A DNA stretch of 60,000 nt from Antedon mediterranea (taxonomy: Eukaryota; Echinodermata; Crinoidea; Comatulida; Antedonidae), in contig NC_092673.1 in assembly GCF_964355755.1 (NCBI RefSeq), positions 30,387,001 to 30,447,000 on the forward strand, given 5' to 3'. The stretch's first letter is position 1. Each line of letters opens with the position of its first letter. Below the pieces are notes generated by a model that saw nothing but the letters and a program-made list of their open reading frames with translations, was not told the DNA's origin and searched no databases. Shown here one piece after another: positions 54,301 to 60,000 of this stretch. A program made the translations under genes and the position numbers.

Positions 54301-56611
54301 TTGATGTACCCAAATGGACGTGATGATGTCATATAACTAACAAATTTGGTCGTTTCACAATTAAAAAAAATTAGAGTCGAGCTTTAAGCTAACTTACTTA
54401 CCTAAAACATTGTTCAGTCTTTCTTACAATATTTTTATGTGAAATGAAACTTACCACCATTTGTCCACTGCTATTAATGATATTGTTGGCAGGAAAACAA
54501 ATTAAGAATTTTTTAGATTTCTCGTCAAATTTATATTTTCGTGATGCTTGCATTTTTAAATAAATTATAATATTTCTATTCTGTTAAACAACAAAAGATA
54601 CCATCTGTTTCAAGTCATATTATTATTAAGTTCCATTCCTTACGTTTTTTAGATCTAATTTAAGGTCACAAACTACAATTAATGCAAAGATAAATACTAT
54701 ATGTTCCTATTTAGATAACTTTTTTCGGTTACAAATTGGAAAAATAAGTCGATTGTAATAATTTTAGCGGCCCGCTATAAATACTAACATGCATTGCGCG
54801 CGGAATATTATTTTCCTTTTTCTTCTGTAATTCACCCACTTTTTGTTCAATCGTGAGGCCAAAACAAATGGAAGAAATCTAACTTTTCAGCGAAAATACC
54901 GGGTTTCCCCCAATTTATATAAACGTATTCTGGCAAAAACAGAAAGACAATAAATGCAGCAAAAACTTCAGGCTAAGCCTGTAGTTACCGTACGATGTTC
55001 GTACGTTACCGATGTTTACCAGCTATGCATACAAAACTAAGCCTAGCTAGGTAGTGCATTGTTTCTCTCTCTTTTTTTTAAATCATCATAATTTACCATA
55101 AAACGTATAATTTAAGACGAGGAATGACATGGTTTAATGTTTTTAAAGTAATATATTATGCATAAATTTTTACAAAAAAGTCACAAATTATGTAGGGAAT
55201 GGGTCTTTAAAATGTATGCAAATTTGTGCGATCGTAATTGTTGGCGTAAAATTAGTAAACTCATCATTTGAATATTTACACATGTGCGCATACTACAACA
55301 ATTCCGCATTCGGAGTATTAGATACTGGACTAAATCGTATGGTCTTAACGAGAAAGAGAATAACATTCCTGAAAAATGTATGCCGATTGTTGACTGTTTC
55401 ACTTTCTCTTTTCTCTCTTCTCAAATTTCCCTTTTCTTTTTCTGCTTTAATATTGCCTACTTGAGTTTGTATTAGTTCCTTGTGATATGTTGTTAGATCC
55501 GGCCATTGTACAGCACGTAGGCCAAGACACAGGGTGGGGCGTCAGCTAATTTTAAGATTTCAAGTAGGGCATATATTCACGCTACTAAACATTATTCCTT
55601 AAAGAGAACTTTTTAGTTAAAATAGTTCATGGCATTGCTGTCATGCATTTGTTTTATGTTTTTAAAAATTTGAAAGCATGTGAATATTTGAAGACACACA
55701 CGTATATACTAGAAATATGTGGAAATATATTTTGTAAATATTAAAATAACAAAAATATCAATGTTAAAGGATGAAAGGTATTATGTTAACAGTAAATAGT
55801 TAGTAAGTAATTAGTAAAAGGAGAGAATATGCATTTTTAAACGAAAATATGTTTGCATAGATGAATCCAAATAAGAATAAAATGGGACAGACCCATAGGA
55901 TTTATTAAACATGTGGTTAAATGATAATGTATGTATAAACAAAAGAATATATGGAAATATATTAAAAGAAAACAAGAAAAAAAGTGGATTGGACCCACAT
56001 AAGAAAAAAAGGGCTAAAGGAAAATGTGATGGGTTATAGATGCCAAAAAAGGATAATATGTGGAAATATATTTTGTAAATATTATAAAAACAAAATGTTA
56101 ATGTTAAAGGATGAAAAAAATATTATGTTAACAGTAAATAGTTAGTAAGTAATTAGTATAAGAGAGAATATGCATTGTTTAAATGAAAATATGTTTGCAT
56201 AGATAAATCCAAAGAAGAATAAAATGGGACAAATTCACAGGATTTATTTAACATAAAATGTATTATAATTGTATGAAATAAATATGCATGAAGATGAAAA
56301 AAACAAAAACGACTATGTAAGAAAAAAATATGCTTTTTAATGAAAATGTGTATAAATAATAATAATAATATGTATAAAAAGAGGAAACTATGAAGAGAAA
56401 AGATAAAAACAAAAATCAATGTGATAATATGTAAACAAAATAATGAACAAAACTCTTTAAAAAAGATGTATGTAAACAGATGATGAAAACAAACATTGTT
56501 AATATAATAATATGTATAGTGTATTGAAATGAAAATATATGTAAAGAGAACATACAGTACCGTATGTATGGAAATAAAAGTGGGATGAACCCACATAAGA
56601 TAAAAAAAATC
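54301..56611. other. no gene seen; AT-rich spacer
   Basis: Lies between the two copies of the segmental duplication. It holds a two-copy tandem repeat (55717-56250) and many A-rich runs such as GAAAATATGT. Open frames here follow base composition and none looks like an exon of a known family. Confidence 0.5.
55717..56250. repeat. tandem duplication of about 340 bases
   Basis: The block GTGGAAATATATTTTGTAAA ... AATATGTTTGCATAGATGAA (from 55717) recurs at 56058 with small changes (…TGCATAGATAAATCCAAAGA). Both contain AGTTAGTAAGTAATTAGTA. No coding content. Confidence 0.8.
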
Positions 56612-56829
56612 TTAATGAGGAGAAACTTTAATGAGCCCGTCCACCCGTACAACAACAACAACAAAAGATTATTAATAGATTTGATGTTATTTCTTTACGC
56701 GACATCAATTTTTCACATTTTAGACATTCCTTACAGTTGTTACCCTCAATACTCAATATTATTATTAGTATTGTCCAGATTCATTATCAAAATGTTTATG
56801 ATATCATATTAATAACATTATTAACTTAA

Positions 56830-56888
56830 CCGGCGTTCACAACGTGAAATATCGCAAGGAACTCAAGTAAAACTAGCGGTTTAAGCAT
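56830..56888 (-). pseudogene. duplicated exon 1 of the C3-like gene, donor lost
   Basis: Encodes MLKPLVLLEFLAIFHVVNA, an intact signal peptide with four changes from the working exon 1. The donor GG|GTAAGT has become GG|TTAAGT. The remaining GT, one base earlier, would shift the frame on joining to exon 2. The next 2.3 kb downstream holds no exon 2. It could still act as an upstream promoter or untranslated exon. Confidence 0.8.
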
Positions 56889-57720
56889 CACGGTATCTCT
56901 ACTATAGTATACTAATGAAATAAGCATAAACAGCAGCACTTGTCTTGGTCGCAACTGTAAATTTCCAGGTATGGATTTAAGTTATAACATGTGAAGGTAA
57001 GGAGTATCTTTGCGGAAACATTTGGTGGTGTATTGACGTTTAGAAATCGAATGAGCCGGATATAAGTTGATCTATACAAACAATGATGCTTTTGTGGTCA
57101 GATGTTAAAATTCGATTGGTTATTACCCTAAAACTATACCTTAACACCACCAGCCCCTCCCCTATTATTTTGATGTAGACTTTTGCATTTGAAGGCATAG
57201 GCCTATTGGGAAAACACATCGTAAGAGTTTTAAGAGAATGTATGATCTCCATGTCTCTTGCTTGAGAAAAAAACTATGCCAATAATTAATAGGCTTAAAC
57301 TAAATTATGTACAAGATATAAAAAGTAACATTAACAAAAGTAATACAGGATTTAAAAACCAAAGAACAAATCATTTTCCTTGTTGATTTCATTTCTCCTT
57401 TTCCATGCCCGTTTGGTGAAACCTTTACAAAATCTGTCGAATGCAACTTCAATATTTGTAGGAAGATCAAGTAAAAGTGAACCAAAAACATACATTAATT
57501 TTTGGTCTATTGTTCCATTATTAAATTGGATATAGATACTCGAATAAACTTGCTAACAAAACGTCACCATCAAACGTCATTGTATGGTTTCTTCATTATT
57601 TTGTGGAGAAGTTTGGTATAATATTTAGCTAAAGTAGATTGTGTATTTTCTGTAACAAATGTAATATGACATTTAAAAAGTACTATGCAAAAGAAAATTA
57701 TGTCTATTTTAACACATTTT

Positions 57721-58099
57721 TTTTTATCTTTTGTGGTAGCCACCACCTTTATTCATCATTCAATCTTTCATAAATAATTGTTGTATATACTCTCATTTCA
57801 TATAATATATAATACATTTCCGTTTCCTCAGTAGTTTTACTTTTTTTTTTCTATTAAAACATGTTATTTTCAACATCCTACTTAACATCTAATATTAAAT
57901 TAACAATGTTTGTTTTTTCTTCTGATTAGAACAATCAGTTGTATTCATTTCGAAACCTATTCTTATATAATTTCTACAAGTACTGATTTCTTTTTTGTGT
58001 ACATATAATCTATTCTAACCCTTTCCCATTCTCTTAGCATTTTTTTTATATTTTTTTTTAGATATTTACAATCATAGTATACTATTACCGTTGCATTTG
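57721..58099 (-). mobile_element. retroposed fragment with 13-bp target duplication
   Basis: Flanked by TTTAACACATTTT (57708-57720 and 58100-58112), which occurs once at the empty site in the left duplication copy (about 53735). On the minus strand it ends ATAAAGGTGGTGGCTACCAC plus an A-rich tail. Same 3' end as the fragment at 91-293. Probably a 5'-truncated LINE 3' region; the rest is AT-rich and non-coding. Confidence 0.8.
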
Positions 58100-58550
58100 T
58101 TTAACACATTTTGAATATATACAATAAGTTTGATTTTGATAAACACAACGAAGTTGGCCTACTGTAGTAATGTATTACTTTCTCTAAATTCAGACACGCT
58201 TCAGGGCCATTGTTTAAGAAACTGAAAATATTAAACGTTTACGATATTCACAAAGTAAACGTCATATGATTTATGGCAAATGTAAGATCCGAAGAATTAC
58301 CGCATCATGTTTTAAATACGTTTAATTACTGTGACAGTTTTACTCATAACCTCGGAACAGAAACTTAATTTGGAATTCCCTTCACGAGATTGACTTGCAG
58401 TCAACAATTTATACACATATATGGACCAAAGTTGTGGAAAGAATTCATATGTACTGGCGGTAATAATCTGGATTAAAAAAAAAAACCAAAATAAACACGT
58501 TAAAAAATACTATTCATCGCTTTATGCTGACGAACAACACTAAATTGTAT

Positions 58551-59848
58551 CTATATATAAATTATGGTTAATTCTGACATAGGCGAGCACAATGCAAAAA
58601 CTTCGGTACAAATCTCCGCCTTAGATACCTACCTTATCTATCCGAGATGTACCGCGAAACGTAGATTTGATAACATTAGTGTGCACGCCGACGCTATTGT
58701 TCTATATTTATATCTTAGGAAGATATTATAAAGAGTTTTTTAACAACATTTATGATTTCAACATTGGATTTTCCTCTCAATTTCAATTCTTCCCGGTCAA
58801 AGTAATTTCCGGGTTTAAGATAAGTTCACCTTAGTTTCAAATATTTTCTCTCTTTTATTCACAAGGGAGCAGTTAAAATAATAGATTTGACCCTAAAGGT
58901 GACTGGAAACAGGCACTTTCCATCAATCAATACAGTGGCCCCTTGGAAGACGAAAAAAAAATTGGCCATTAATCATAGCCATTTCAGTTTTTTGTTTATT
59001 TTAAAACATACCACACTGTGTGAAGGTACAGTAGTTAAATAATAGGAATTATACTGCAAATTAATAAAGATCAAATTAAATATACGCCATAAAGAATCAG
59101 AATATATTGTGGGGAATAGTATTATAAAATTACATTTTTCGAGTGAAATCCCGATAGCTGAGTTTTATTGAGTAAGCTTGCAGGAATAACTGTAGGCTAT
59201 CTTCCTGTGTCCCGTTAGGACCGAGATGTCTGCCCATGTTGCAAGCCGTAATGTCTTCTTTCTTGGGCCCACTCTGTCATGGCAGTTAGTTTCAAAAGAT
59301 GATTAAATTAAATAATGTATTAATAATTATTAGGATGGTATTCATTTGAATAAACGCCTCTCCAATAAAACATCACTTTGAATAATAACCCCCCCCCCCC
59401 CAACCCAACTATCTAATAAACGTCCATCCACATATTTATAATAACACAATTATACTGTTTGTAGTAGAATTCACCGCACTGTTATCTGCAATTTACCAAG
59501 CATTTGTTATTCTTTTTTACCACTTTTCATATCTATGAGAGGATTTCATTTGATTATAAATGTTACCATATTATTAGAACTAAAAAATTTAACATATATC
59601 CCTCGAATAAGCACCTCCCTCAAATGACCTCCGCCTCCCCAAAGGGCCCTACCAAACAATAAAAACTATACTTTAAAATGTTATTAATCATCTAAAACAC
59701 TGTGAAACAAAGTAGTTTAGTTTTACAAATGTCAAGCATTTTCAATAATGGTAACCGACAGAAAATGTATAAGGAGAACATTATCATTCCGAGAACCATC
59801 GTCTACACTTCCTAGAGGGGGAGCGAGCGAAGCGAGCTCACCCTCTAG
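58551..59848 (+). mobile_element. non-autonomous Helitron-like element with empty site
   Basis: Begins TCTATATATAAATTATGG after A. Ends in a hairpin (AGAGGGGGAGCGAGCGAAGC / GAGCTCACCCTCT) and CTAG before T. The left duplication copy reads AAATTGTA|TATAGGAAAT at 54120/54121 with no insert and no target duplication, exactly as expected for Helitron insertion between A and T. 1298 bases, no helicase or Rep frame. It shares its 5' end and hairpin core with 14881-16323 although the interior differs. Confidence 0.85.
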
Positions 59849-60000
59849 TATAGGAAATTACCTTTCTCATTTTAATTTTATTTATGTTGTGTTTTATTTT
59901 TATATTTTATGTAAAAGAAGAAACAATTCTTGATGCAGGAATTGTAGTTTTAACCAATGGCTAAATAAATGTGAATCAAAAAAATAAGGTAAAACGAGGT

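Larger units (their letters stand above)
56612..60000. repeat. segmental duplication, right copy
   Basis: Starts with TAATGAGGAGAAACTTTAAT, matching intron 1 sequence at 47882. It continues through a copy of exon 1 and upstream sequence to the window edge. It carries two insertions missing from the left copy (57721-58099 and 58551-59848). It does not include exon 2, so it is not a second complete gene. Confidence 0.9.

Noticed and set aside
55717-56250. Possible CRISPR-like array
   Set aside because: Only two units of about 340 bases without short regular spacers, in an evidently eukaryotic region.
56153-56596. 147-codon minus-strand frame rich in Phe, Tyr and His
   Set aside because: Composition mirrors the surrounding A-rich plus strand; it partly overlaps the tandem repeat and has no motif.
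56612-60000. Second complete complement gene starting at 56.9 kb
   Set aside because: Only exon 1 and non-coding flanks are duplicated, no exon 2 copy follows, and the donor is broken.

Overview
The window looks like AT-rich nuclear DNA from an intron-rich invertebrate deuterostome, most plausibly an echinoderm. The species cannot be named from the sequence. The reasons are many short exons with GT-AG introns, a C3-type complement gene, apolipoprotein L-like genes and a dense load of SINEs, MITEs, Helitron-like and LTR elements.

Left part (1-21.3 kb). Three tandem copies of an apolipoprotein L (ApoL)-like gene lie on the minus strand at different stages of decay. The leftmost copy (533-1727, running off the left edge) is a truncated fragment with a stop. 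The middle copy (2992-6479) keeps all five coding exons but has two frameshifts. The right copy (16984-20611) gives a complete five-exon model of 421 codons. A nearly intact Ty3/mag-like LTR retrotransposon (7544-14176) sits 5' of the middle copy. Its two LTRs are almost identical, it has a TTAA target duplication, and both gag-protease and pol are open. A Helitron-like element and several MITE/SINE copies fill the rest.

Middle part (24.9-52.0 kb). One large minus-strand gene encodes a C3-like thioester complement protein. I could assemble 37 coding exons by eye, and their splice phases all agree. They total 5148 nt, or 1715 residues. The order is signal peptide, macroglobulin domains, an RRKKR beta/alpha processing site, an anaphylatoxin domain, a GCGEQ thioester with a downstream catalytic-type His, CUB/MG8, and a C345C/NTR tail. 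The introns carry at least nine insertions of one MITE family, other MITEs, SINEs, a Helitron-like remnant and a 3.9-kb long-terminal-inverted-repeat element in intron 1.

Right part (52-60 kb). The segment holding the C3 promoter, exon 1 and the end of intron 1 is duplicated directly at 56.6-60 kb. The duplicate exon 1 has lost its in-phase splice donor. Because one copy often lacks an insertion present in the other, the duplication gives clean empty sites for a Helitron-like element, a retroposed fragment and the long-TIR element.

Together the window pairs two innate-immunity-type gene families, ApoL-like and C3-like, in a region shaped by tandem duplication and repeated transposition. Protein family calls rest on motifs and remembered family features, not on database searches.
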